Position numbers and translations under genes: made by a program. Under the pieces are notes generated by a model. The model worked only from the letters and a program-made list of their open reading frames with translations. It was not told the origin of the DNA and made no database searches. Shown piece by piece: positions 37,727-48,771 of a stretch of DNA of 48,771 nucleotides. How positions within the stretch are numbered: position 1 is the stretch's first letter; each line of letters opens with the position of its first letter. The stretch covers positions 1 through 48,771 of the forward strand of contig JACOUI010000243.1 of assembly GCA_016177915.1 (NCBI GenBank), written 5' to 3'. Source of the DNA: Planctomycetia bacterium (GTDB lineage Bacteria > Planctomycetota > Planctomycetia > Pirellulales > S012-138).

Positions 37727-39628
37727 ATGTCCGCCCTGGCCGGTGCCATCTGGACCGCCGACGCGGCGCCGCTTACGGGCGAGTGCCTGGCGTCGATGCT
37801 CTCCGCGCTCGCCGGCCGCGGCCACGGCGAGATCGACGTCTTCGAACTGCCCGTGCGGCCCGGATTGGCGCATCTGCCGATCCCCGGCGTGGCCCTGGGC
37901 TGCCGCGGACGCAAAGGGATTCTGGACGAAGGGCGCGCGATCGCGCTGGCCGACGGCGAGCTGGCCTGCGCGCTCGACGGCGAGCTTGATAATCGCGTGG
38001 AGCTGCGGCGGCGCGTGGACGGCCTGGGCTGCGTCCTGCGGACGCAGGCCGACGCCGAAATCGTCCTGCGCCTCTTTCAGAACGAGGGACCCGACTGCTT
38101 CGCCCACCTCCGCGGCCCGTTCGCGGCGGCCGTCTGGGACGCCGACCACCGCCGCGTCGTCCTGGCCCGCGACCGGTTCGGGCAGAAGCCGCTCGTCTAC
38201 CACGCGGAGGGCGGGCGGCTCGTGTTTGCCAGCGGGTTGCGGGCAATTCTCGCGCTCGACGGCTTCGATCCGTCGATCGACCCCGGCGCACTCGACGAGT
38301 ATCTCGCTTACGGCTACGTCCCGCACCCGCACACGATCGTCCGCGGCGTCCACAAGCTGCCGCCGGGCTACGTGGCGATCCACCGCGACGGGAAGCTGAG
38401 CTTTCAGAAATACTGGGAGCCGGATTTTGCCACGGTGCGACGCGGCTCCGCGCGGCACTATCAAAGCGATCTGCGCGAAAGGCTGGCGGCCGCGATCGCG
38501 CATCAAACGGCCGGCGAAGAAACCGTCGGCGTCTGGCTGCGCGGGGGCGTGCCGTCGGCGGCCATCGCACATTTGGCGTCACAGGCTGCGCCGGGGCGGA
38601 TGCGGGCGTTTTCCGTCGCAGCGCCCGGCGCGCCGGAGGCGGCTGCCGCCCGTCACGTCGCCGAGCAACTCAAGCTTCCCCACCAGCCGCTCTTGCCTGA
38701 GGAGCCGGGCCGCGAAGCGCTGGAATCGCTCTCGGCAGCGCTCGACGAGCCGCTGGCCGACCCGGCGCTTTGGACGCGCGGGTCGTTCTTGCGGCAGGCG
38801 GCGGAGCACGTGCAGGCGGTGATCGAGCCGGCGGGGGCCGACGAGCTGCTCGCCGCCCACCCGCGGCACACCGCCCTGCTTACCTGGAGCGACTGCCTGC
38901 CCTCCTGGCTGCGCCGGCTGATTGCGCCGCGCGCCGCCTGGAGGGTCGAAGAAGCGCAGTTCCGCCGCCGCACGCTGCCGCTCGATCGGCAGCGCGAATA
39001 TCTGAAAGCGATCGCCATCCTCGACGAATCGGCCCGCGCCGGCCTGTATCGCGAAGAGCAGCTTGCGCAAATGCCCGGCGACCCGATGGATTTTCTGCGG
39101 GCGTCGTTCGCGCGGCTGCCGGGGCGGGAGGCGCTGTCCTGCTTGAGCCTCGTGGACCTTGTGACGGACCTTCCCGGCAGGCAGCTTGCGGCGCTCGACG
39201 CGGCGGCGGGGGCTGTCGCCTGCCGCCTCCCCTTGCTCGACCGCGACGTGGCCGAGCTTTTGATCGCCATGCCGAGTTCGCTCAAGGGAAAGCGAGCGAT
39301 GCGGCTCCTGGCGGGCGCTTGTTTGCCGCGGGAGTTAGCGAGCGTTTCGCGCCGGCATCACGAGGACGTTGCGGCGCCCGTCGCGGCGTGGCTGCGCGGG
39401 CCGCTGGCGGGCGTTTTGCGCGAGGTGCTGCTGGATTCCGGCGCCGTGTGCCGGGAGTTTTTCGCCGCCGAGGCGCTGGAATCGCTGGTTCGTGCCCATT
39501 CCGACGGCCGAGCCGATCACGGGGGGCGCCTGTGGGCCCTCCTGGTGCTGGAGCTGTGGCTGCGGCGGCACGCGCCGGCCCTTCACGCGACGGCGGTCAC
39601 CGGCGCCCAGTCGCAATCCGAGGCGTAG
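37727..39628 (+). CDS. asparagine synthetase B-like protein lacking both catalytic signatures
   Basis: AsnB-like body: RGPFAAAVWDADHRRVVLARDRFGQKPLVYHAEGGRLVFASGLRAIL; ALDEYLAYGYVPHPHTIVRGVHKLPPGYV. N-terminus MSALAG; GVWLRGGVPSAAIAHLAS; AGADELLAAHP. Confidence 0.88.
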   Translation: MSALAGAIWTADAAPLTGECLASMLSALAGRGHGEIDVFELPVRPGLAHLPIPGVALGCRGRKGILDEGRAIALADGELACALDGELDNRVELRRRVDGLGCVLRTQADAEIVLRLFQNEGPDCFAHLRGPFAAAVWDADHRRVVLARDRFGQKPLVYHAEGGRLVFASGLRAILALDGFDPSIDPGALDEYLAYGYVPHPHTIVRGVHKLPPGYVAIHRDGKLSFQKYWEPDFATVRRGSARHYQSDLRERLAAAIAHQTAGEETVGVWLRGGVPSAAIAHLASQAAPGRMRAFSVAAPGAPEAAAARHVAEQLKLPHQPLLPEEPGREALESLSAALDEPLADPALWTRGSFLRQAAEHVQAVIEPAGADELLAAHPRHTALLTWSDCLPSWLRRLIAPRAAWRVEEAQFRRRTLPLDRQREYLKAIAILDESARAGLYREEQLAQMPGDPMDFLRASFARLPGREALSCLSLVDLVTDLPGRQLAALDAAAGAVACRLPLLDRDVAELLIAMPSSLKGKRAMRLLAGACLPRELASVSRRHHEDVAAPVAAWLRGPLAGVLREVLLDSGAVCREFFAAEALESLVRAHSDGRADHGGRLWALLVLELWLRRHAPALHATAVTGAQSQSEA

Positions 39629-39683
39629 TCCGACTTCAAATTTCTCACACGGCACCTCGACACCGACGATTCGGGGGGGCGCA

Positions 39684-39716
39684 ATAAAAAACCCGCCCCT
39701 TTTGAGGGGGGCGGGC
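39684..39716 (-). terminator. Rho-independent terminator downstream of 5S rRNA
   Basis: Minus strand CCCGCCCC(cctcaaaa)GGGGCGGGTTTTTTAT. Confidence 0.85.
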
Positions 39717-39728
39717 TGTTGTGCAAAA

Positions 39729-39836
39729 TCCGGCAACACCTACTCTCGCACTTTGGGCACTACCATCGGCTCTGAAAGCTTAACGGCCGTGTTCGGAATG
39801 GGAACGGGTGTGGCCTTTCAGATATGGTCACCGGAA
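39729..39836 (-). rRNA. rrf: 5S ribosomal RNA
   Basis: Minus strand TCCGGTGACCATATCTGAAAGGCCACACCCGTTCCCATTCCGAACACGGCCGTTAAGC...GGTAGTGCCCAAAGTGCGAGAGTAGGTGTTGCCGG. Confidence 0.95.
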
Positions 39837-39931
39837 AGGGCCGCCGGCGGCGGTGAGGCCGGCCGGCGGCTTGGTTTGGGTGGATGGCGCGCTAGTCAAG
39901 CGCGGCGTGATCGAAAGAGCATGATCAACGT

Positions 39932-43121
<3,190 letters not shown>

Positions 43122-43137
43122 ACATTGATCGCGCCCT

Positions 43138-43191
43138 CGCTCCACGCCGCTTGCGCGGCGAAAACGCTCCACGCCGCTTGCGCGGCGAAAA
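43138..43191. repeat. 27-bp perfect tandem duplication just upstream of the 23S 5' end
   Basis: CGCTCCACGCCGCTTGCGCGGCGAAAA x2. Confidence 0.9.
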
Positions 43192-43406
43192 GTTCGCGCC
43201 CGATCGATCGGCTGCAAGCCCCACGCGGCGCCTTTGAAAAAAGCGACGCGCGGGCAGAGTAACGTTGATCCTTTCCACAGCCGAAAGGCCGCCCAAGTGG
43301 CGTACCTCCCGGCTGATGGCGCTCTTTCTCACTTCTTATCCTTTGCCGCGACAGGCGCTCGATTGCTCGCCCACCTGTCGGAAGGATGCCATCTACCCAA
43401 ACCGAA

Positions 43407-43420
43407 TTGTCAAAGAGCAA
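43407..43420 (-). promoter_or_regulatory. candidate rRNA boxA-like antitermination element
   Basis: Minus strand TTGCTCTTTGACAA, resembling bacterial rrn leader boxA TGCTCTTTAACA, about 290 nt upstream of the 23S 5' end. Confidence 0.6.
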
Positions 43421-43896
43421 GACGCCCGGACAAAGCACGCGGCAGAGTTCGGGCGCACCCCCAAGGGACAAGCCTCCCTCCGTGGGGGTTCGCGGAATGG
43501 TATCGCGCGATTCCCCAGCGAAAGGGCTGGCCCAGGTGAGTGCCTCCCTGCTGGCCCTTGGGCCGGCGGGAAATAGTGAGATTACCAAAACCGCCAAAGG
43601 GTGTAAACCCCCTGTCGAATCGCAATTCCCGGTTCCCGCGAGGCCGACGAAGGCATTTTATCGTCCATCCGGCACCCCGGACCACAGCGATTGAGTGCCG
43701 TTCCGTAAGTTATTTTCCAATAGTAGCTTGTGATCTTGGCGAGTCGTCTCATCGCGCCTGGAAACAAAACCAGGAAGGCCCGCGGCGAGCCGTTGGTCGT
43801 GCCTCCACCGCCGCGGAATACGCGGCGCCGGTAGTCGTCTTGACGCTGGCGAGTCGGCGTGGCCTCAGGTAGCATTGACAGAGCAAGGACACCCCC

Positions 43897-44721
43897 GTGC
43901 CAGCGTCTTCAAAATCGGCCCCGCCGCCGATCGTCACCCTCCTCACCGATTTCGGCACGGCCGACTATTTCGTCGCCGCCGTGAAAGGCGTGATCCTCGG
44001 CCGCTGCCCCGGCGCGACACTGATTGACGTCACGCACGACGTCCCGGCGCATGACGTCGCCGCCGCGGCGTTTACGCTCTTGGCCGTGCACCGCTCGTTC
44101 CCGCCGGGCACGGTGCACCTGGCCGTCGTCGATCCGGGCGTCGGGTCAGCGCGCCGCCCGATTGCGGCCGCGGCCGGCGGGCAGCTCTTTGTCGCTCCCG
44201 ACAACGGCCTCCTGGATTACGTTCTGCAGCGCGAGAGCGGCGCCCGCGTGCACCACGTCACCGCGGAGCAGCTCTTTCAACGGCCGACGAGCGCGACGTT
44301 TCAGGGCCGCGACGTGTTCGCTCCCGTCGCCGCGGCGCTGGCTGTGGGAACCGCCCCCTCGCACCTGGGGCCGGCGATCCACGACTTTGTGAAGCTGCCG
44401 CCCTTGCGCCCGGCCACCGACGCGGACGGCGTCTGGCACGGGTCGGTCCTGCACGTCGATCGATTTGGAAACTGCGTGACGACGTTCGCCCGCGACGAAG
44501 CGCCCGGCACGAACCTGAAGGGACGGAGTTTTCGTCTCACGGTCGGCAGCCGGGCCGTCACGGAGCTGCGCGAGTTTTATGCCGCGGGCGGCGAGAGCCC
44601 CGAGGCGTTGTTTGCGATCTGGGGCAGTGCGGGATTCTTGGAGGTCTCCGCGTGGCGGGATTCGGCGGCCCGGCTTACGGGCGTGAAGCGCGGCGACGCC
44701 GTGGCGCTGCGCATGGGGTGA
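43897..44721 (+). CDS. SAM hydrolase / SAM hydroxide adenosyltransferase (DUF62)
   Basis: IVTLLTDFGTADYFVAAVKGVIL; VHLAVVDPGVGS; FVAPDNGLLDYVL; HVDRFGNCVTTF. GTG start. Confidence 0.92.
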   Translation: MPASSKSAPPPIVTLLTDFGTADYFVAAVKGVILGRCPGATLIDVTHDVPAHDVAAAAFTLLAVHRSFPPGTVHLAVVDPGVGSARRPIAAAAGGQLFVAPDNGLLDYVLQRESGARVHHVTAEQLFQRPTSATFQGRDVFAPVAAALAVGTAPSHLGPAIHDFVKLPPLRPATDADGVWHGSVLHVDRFGNCVTTFARDEAPGTNLKGRSFRLTVGSRAVTELREFYAAGGESPEALFAIWGSAGFLEVSAWRDSAARLTGVKRGDAVALRMG

Positions 44722-44799
44722 CGCGACGCAAAAGTGACATTCTCGTCCGCGAAGGGGTTGGGTATTCTCTCCGAGCGCCCAAAGCCCCGCGGCCCTGCC

Positions 44800-45429
44800 A
44801 TGCACAACGACTCTCCCACGCCGCGCAAAGCGCCTTCCGCCGCCCAAGCGCCGGCGGACGACGACGACGTCGCCCTTGCATCGGCAGAAACATCGTCCGC
44901 GTCCGTCTCTCCCTCGGCCATCCTCGAAGCCATGCTCTTCGTCGGCCATCCGGCCGGCGATCCGCTCTTGCCGGAGCAGGCGGCGGGGCTGATCCGCGGC
45001 GTGCGGCCCAAGGAAATCGAGGCGCTCGTCGGCGAATTGAACGCCCGCTATGCCGCCGCCAACTGCCCCTACCACGTCGTCCGCCAGCAGGGCGGCTATC
45101 GCCTGGAGTTGAAGCCGGAATTCGGGCCGCTGCGCAACCGCTTTCACCTCCGCGCCCGCCGCGCCCGGCTGTCGCAGGCGGCCGTCGATGTCCTGTCGCT
45201 CGTCGCCTACCGGCAGCCGGTCACGGCCGACGAAGTCGGCCGGCTGCGCGGATTTCCCAGCGCGGCCATCCTGGCGCAGCTCGTCCGCCGGGGCCTGTTG
45301 CGCGTCGACCGGCCCCCGACGAAACCCCGACGAACGCGCTACCACACGACCGACCGCTTCCTGAAGCTGCTGGAGCTGGAGAGCCTCGACGACCTGCCCC
45401 ACGGCCAGGAAACCGAACCGGGCCCGTAG
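44800..45429 (+). CDS. scpB: segregation and condensation protein B-like
   Basis: SAILEAMLFVGHPAGDPLLPEQAAGLI; LSQAAVDVLSLVAYRQPVTADEVGRLRGFPSAAILAQLVRRGLL; YHTTDRFLKLLELESLDDLP. Confidence 0.88.
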   Translation: MHNDSPTPRKAPSAAQAPADDDDVALASAETSSASVSPSAILEAMLFVGHPAGDPLLPEQAAGLIRGVRPKEIEALVGELNARYAAANCPYHVVRQQGGYRLELKPEFGPLRNRFHLRARRARLSQAAVDVLSLVAYRQPVTADEVGRLRGFPSAAILAQLVRRGLLRVDRPPTKPRRTRYHTTDRFLKLLELESLDDLPHGQETEPGP

Positions 45430-45437
45430 CTCCTGCT

Positions 45438-45461
45438 CGTAGGGCAGGCGGCCCGCCTGCC
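45438..45461. repeat. GTAGGGCAGGCGG-family palindrome
   Basis: cgtagggcaggcggcccgcctgcc. Confidence 0.85.
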
Positions 45462-45493
45462 GTCCTTCGTGCCCATCGCGGCTCTGCGCGCGA

Positions 45494-46012
45494 TCACACC
45501 TCGCGCCACCCTGCCCCAACCCAAGGAACGTCCACTTTGGAGTCGAGCCGCAGCCGCAAGCTGAGCTGCGCGGCATGATGCTGGACGTGCCGGATGTTGT
45601 AGACGTAAAGCTCCGCCCGCGAAAACGCCCGCCGCTGAAATCCCGCCCGCGCCTTCAGCGAATCCTCGGATTCCGCGGCGATCCCTTGCGCCGCTTTCCT
45701 TCGGCAGTGCTCGAGGTACTTCTTGATGGAGGCCTTGTCGTAGAGCAGCACCGGCGCGTGGTCCTCGAATTCCTCGTAGTCGCGAAAGAAATGCTCGTTC
45801 TCGCGATGAAACGGCTGCCCGCTGAACGATTCCTCGTTCGGCCCGAGATAGTAATCCGCATAGAACAACGTGTGAAACGCGACCTGGCAGAACAGGTGGT
45901 TGCCGACCCGCGAGTTCCACGCGGCTTCGGGACAGCGGTCGAGGCACGCGTTCAAGGTGCACAGCGCCGCCTCGAACTGACTCCCGATCAGTGCTTTGAA
46001 CGTGGCGAGCAT
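45494..46012 (-). CDS. DinB-like domain protein
   Basis: FKALIGSQFEAALCTLNACLD...FHTLFYADYYLG...VYNIRHVQHHAAQLSLRLR. Confidence 0.8.
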   Translation of the reverse strand: MLATFKALIGSQFEAALCTLNACLDRCPEAAWNSRVGNHLFCQVAFHTLFYADYYLGPNEESFSGQPFHRENEHFFRDYEEFEDHAPVLLYDKASIKKYLEHCRRKAAQGIAAESEDSLKARAGFQRRAFSRAELYVYNIRHVQHHAAQLSLRLRLDSKVDVPWVGAGWREV

Positions 46013-46027
46013 CAATCTCTCCCCATG

Positions 46028-46074
46028 CGTGGGGCAGGCGTCCCGCCTGCCGTAGGGCGGACTTCAGTCCGTCC
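46028..46074. repeat. two adjacent palindromic repeats (GGGCAGGCG and GGACTTCAGTCC families)
   Basis: cgtggggcaggcgtcccgcctgcc gtagggcggacttcagtccgtcc. Confidence 0.75.
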
Positions 46075-46105
46075 TTCCTCCTCCCTTCGCGGACGTACGA
46101 TGCTG

Positions 46106-46372
46106 CTACGCACCGCCCCCCAGCGCCGGATGAAAGTGCACTTCGCTCTCCTCGCCGACCGCCGCGAACATTCCCCGGTTCGTGATCACGCCGTCGATGC
46201 TCGCCGTCAGCCCCGACGCGAACCGGTCGCCGTCTTGCAGCCGCGCGGCCATGCCCGGAAAGTCCGCCTCCAGCGCCGCCACCACCTGCCGCATGCTCTT
46301 CCCTTTGACGCGGACGACGGCCTTGCCGCCGGTCAGGTCGCGCATCTGCGGCGGAATGTGCACGGTGGGCAT
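46106..46372 (-). CDS. MoaD/ThiS family sulfur carrier-like protein
   Basis: MPTVHIPPQMRDLTGGKAVVRVKGKSMRQVVAALEADFPGMAARLQDG...EESEVHFHPALGGGA; ubiquitin-like pattern with a C-terminal Gly stretch. Confidence 0.8.
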   Translation of the reverse strand: MPTVHIPPQMRDLTGGKAVVRVKGKSMRQVVAALEADFPGMAARLQDGDRFASGLTASIDGVITNRGMFAAVGEESEVHFHPALGGGA

Positions 46373-46436
46373 GGGAGCGGGGAAGGATGAGCGGTGAGGC
46401 GTGAGGGTTGAGGATAGCAGAGGTGGCGCCCGTCGA

Positions 46437-48771
46437 CTACGCGGCCGGTTTCTGCGCTTGTCCCGTGGGCGACCGCCAGAATAGCGTGCCAAGCCACGCA
46501 ATCGCCCCGGCGCCGCTCAGGCAGAGACCCCACGTGTACGTTGCGGGACGGTAGCGGTACGTCACACGGTGTTCCCCTGCCGGCAGGTAAACGCCCCGCA
46601 GCACCCGGTTCGTGCGCAAGATCGAAAGCGGCGTCGGCGGCGACCACTCGCCCACTGCCGATCGAGTCGAGACCTCGGCCGTCCAGCCGGGATAGTAGAG
46701 GTCGGCCAGCACGACCAGCCCCGGCGAGGGCAGGTGCACGTCCACGTGGACTTCCTGCGGACCGGCCGCGACGACCCGGCACTCGCCGCCGATCGCAGCC
46801 GCCGGGGCGCGGCGCCGAAATTGCTTCGTCCAATACGCGACGTCGTTCACCTCCACCACGGCCGTCCGTACGAAGTCGCGCGACAGCCCGCCCGGAAACA
46901 ACACGTCGCGCGTCCGCTCCTTGATCGCCGCCGGCCGCCGGTCCGCCGGTTCCGGCAGCACCTCCACGTCGTACACGGCCCAGGCCCGCGGCTGCGCCGA
47001 GGGGTTCTTCCACACGCAAGTTTCCACGCCCGTAAGCGCCGGCGACTCAAGAGGCTGCCACGTTGCCGGCGGCGCTGCGCCCGGCGGAAGCACGAGATAC
47101 CGCACGCCCAGCGCCGACAGCAGCTCCGGATGCACCGGCAGCGGGCGGCCGTCGGCCGTCCGGGTCGCGGGCGTCTCCTCCCGCAGCGGCGAGAATAAAT
47201 GGAGCGTCTGAAGATCGCGATTGGCAAGCGTCTCGGGACTATTCACGAGCGCGACGCCGTGCAGCAAATGATACTTGGGCGAAAGCGTGTCCCGATCGAA
47301 GGCCACGCCCTCCGCCTGCCGCACCGTGCCGACGGACTTTGCCCAATCGGCCGGAAACCAGTCGCTCCCACGACCGACTCGGAACGAATCCACCCCGTCG
47401 TGCTGTGCGTCCTCGTTGATCGCGTCCGCCACGCGCGACCGGTCGTGCCACAATGGCGCCGGCGCCGTCGAGAGCATCCAGCCGTTCGCCACGGCCAGGT
47501 CCGCCGCCGTCACCATCAAAACGACAACGCCCGTCAGCTTCGCCCTTCGCAACCAGAACGTCGCCACGCACCAGCCGATTGTCGTGACGACCAGCGTCTG
47601 ACCGAACGACCACACGACGTCGCTCCAGGCCCCATTCACATCCAGCGGCCCAAAGAGCGGATCAGGTTCCGCGCCGCCGACCCACTGCGCCCAAAAGCGC
47701 TTGACGGCCAGCGCGACGACCAGGCCAACGGCGCTGGCGACCACGAGGATCATCGCCGACCGCCAGCGCGGAGGCGATTGCGCCTTGTCGCCCTCTTCGG
47801 CTAATTCACGCCAGCCCTGCGCCGCCAACATGCTCGCCCCCAGGCTGAACAGCACCAGCAGCTTGCCGGGATACCGAAAACCGACGTAGCCGGGCAGCAC
47901 AACCGTCATCAGCCAATAGAGTCCGCCAAGGGCATCGCCCACGGGCCAGTCCTTCGTCGCGCCGGGCGAGAAGAGCGCCGTCGCCTGCTTGGAGAGCCAG
48001 CTCAGACCATACTCGCCGAGTGCGCCGATCAATCCCGTCACGCACAGCCAGAACATGAGGCGTCCCTGCGGCGTCGTCTTTCGCCACGCGCGGCAGCGCA
48101 GCGCCAGGAGCAGCGGCAGGCAGCCGAAATAAAGCGATGGGCAAAAGGCCCGGCCCTCCGCCGGCAGGGCCTCGATCCACCGCCGGTGTACCGGGTACTG
48201 CCGGCCGCTGAAATTGGGCCAGAGAAACTCCGGCCAGCGCCACGGCCCGACGCTGAAATCGCTGGCGCGATCGAGGCTCGTTTCGCCGGCGGGCGACGAC
48301 GGCCGCGACAATAGGCCGGCGTACCACGGCGTTGGAGTCCCGCCTTCAGGCGGCGTGCTTGTTGGAGTCCCGCCTTCAGGCGGCGTGCTTGTTGGAGTCC
48401 CGCCTTCAGGCGGCGCAGCGTTTCTGGGGGCGCCGCCTAAAGGCGGAACTCCAACAGCCAACTCACACAAACTCCGCGGCGCGTCCGACTCCGCGCGATC
48501 GCTCAGCCCCAGCAGCTCCCACGTCGGCAGCACCTGCACGGCCGCCAGCGCAAACGCCATCGCCACCGCAAGCGTCAGGAGCACGAGTCGATTCCCCCGC
48601 CAGCGTGGCGGAGTCGCCGATTCATCGTCCTGCTTTTTGCCCTCGGCCGGCAAAGCGCCCGCCGGGGCGGCCTTCCGTTCGCCCCGGCGCACCAGCCAGG
48701 CGTAAACGGCCGCCATCAAGATCAAGTGATACGCCGTCTGCGGATCGCCCCCCAGCGTCACCGCCGCCAGC
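46437..48771 (-). CDS. YfhO-like multi-pass membrane protein, 5' end outside the window
   Basis: LGGDPQTAYHLILMAAVYAWL, repeated TM segments, VLADLYYPGWTAEVSTRS...LRGVYLPAGEHRVTYRYRPATYTWGLCLS. Confidence 0.85.
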   Translation of the reverse strand, partial: LAAVTLGGDPQTAYHLILMAAVYAWLVRRGERKAAPAGALPAEGKKQDDESATPPRWRGNRLVLLTLAVAMAFALAAVQVLPTWELLGLSDRAESDAPRSLCELAVGVPPLGGAPRNAAPPEGGTPTSTPPEGGTPTSTPPEGGTPTPWYAGLLSRPSSPAGETSLDRASDFSVGPWRWPEFLWPNFSGRQYPVHRRWIEALPAEGRAFCPSLYFGCLPLLLALRCRAWRKTTPQGRLMFWLCVTGLIGALGEYGLSWLSKQATALFSPGATKDWPVGDALGGLYWLMTVVLPGYVGFRYPGKLLVLFSLGASMLAAQGWRELAEEGDKAQSPPRWRSAMILVVASAVGLVVALAVKRFWAQWVGGAEPDPLFGPLDVNGAWSDVVWSFGQTLVVTTIGWCVATFWLRRAKLTGVVVLMVTAADLAVANGWMLSTAPAPLWHDRSRVADAINEDAQHDGVDSFRVGRGSDWFPADWAKSVGTVRQAEGVAFDRDTLSPKYHLLHGVALVNSPETLANRDLQTLHLFSPLREETPATRTADGRPLPVHPELLSALGVRYLVLPPGAAPPATWQPLESPALTGVETCVWKNPSAQPRAWAVYDVEVLPEPADRRPAAIKERTRDVLFPGGLSRDFVRTAVVEVNDVAYWTKQFRRRAPAAAIGGECRVVAAGPQEVHVDVHLPSPGLVVLADLYYPGWTAEVSTRSAVGEWSPPTPLSILRTNRVLRGVYLPAGEHRVTYRYRPATYTWGLCLSGAGAIAWLGTLFWRSPTGQAQKPAA
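48331..48455. repeat. 30-bp tandem repeat x3 plus an inverted partial copy, inside the YfhO-like CDS
   Basis: GTTGGAGTCCCGCCTTCAGGCGGCGTGCTT at 48331, 48361 and 48391 (third copy ends differently); inverted cgccgcctaaaggcggaactccaac 48431-48455. Confidence 0.95.

Noticed and set aside
43560-43640. Possible 23S promoter on the minus strand (TTTACA-17-TAATCT).
   Set aside because: The -10 match is only three of six bases and other weak candidates exist nearby; not supportable without transcript data.

Overview
GC-rich chromosomal window, most consistent with a planctomycete-type bacterium (menaquinone/futalosine, KDO, TPR and VCBS genes, large intergenic palindromes, 23S-5S unit without a 16S). 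About 35 genes can be supported: mqnE, a TlpA-like thioredoxin, kdsB, a TIGR01777 epimerase, a HAD phosphatase, a VCBS/TPR pair, an MFS transporter, a DUF481 protein, an SGNH hydrolase, a PIN toxin-antitoxin pair, an AlkD-like protein, a beta-propeller/cytochrome c fusion, hemC, an SMC-like ATPase with an Mre11/SbcD-like partner, two tandem ParE-type toxin-antitoxin modules, very large TPR proteins, a family 5 uracil-DNA glycosylase, an asparagine-synthetase-like protein, 23S and 5S rRNA, a SAM hydrolase, scpB, a DinB-like protein, a MoaD/ThiS-like protein and a YfhO-like membrane protein. The strongest finding is a compact ORF-less group I intron (271 nt, 40901-41171, minus strand) in the 23S rRNA gene immediately after the equivalent of E. 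coli U1931, inside the conserved I-CeuI-type sequence; P1, P3, P4, P5, P7, P8 and P9 can all be paired by hand. Other points of interest are an asparagine synthetase homologue that has lost both catalytic signatures, an Mre11-like protein with degraded metal-binding motifs next to an SMC-like ATPase carrying a membrane hairpin, dispersed palindromic repeats that supply TAG stop codons of adjacent genes, and a related 30-bp repeat expanded in frame inside a membrane protein gene.
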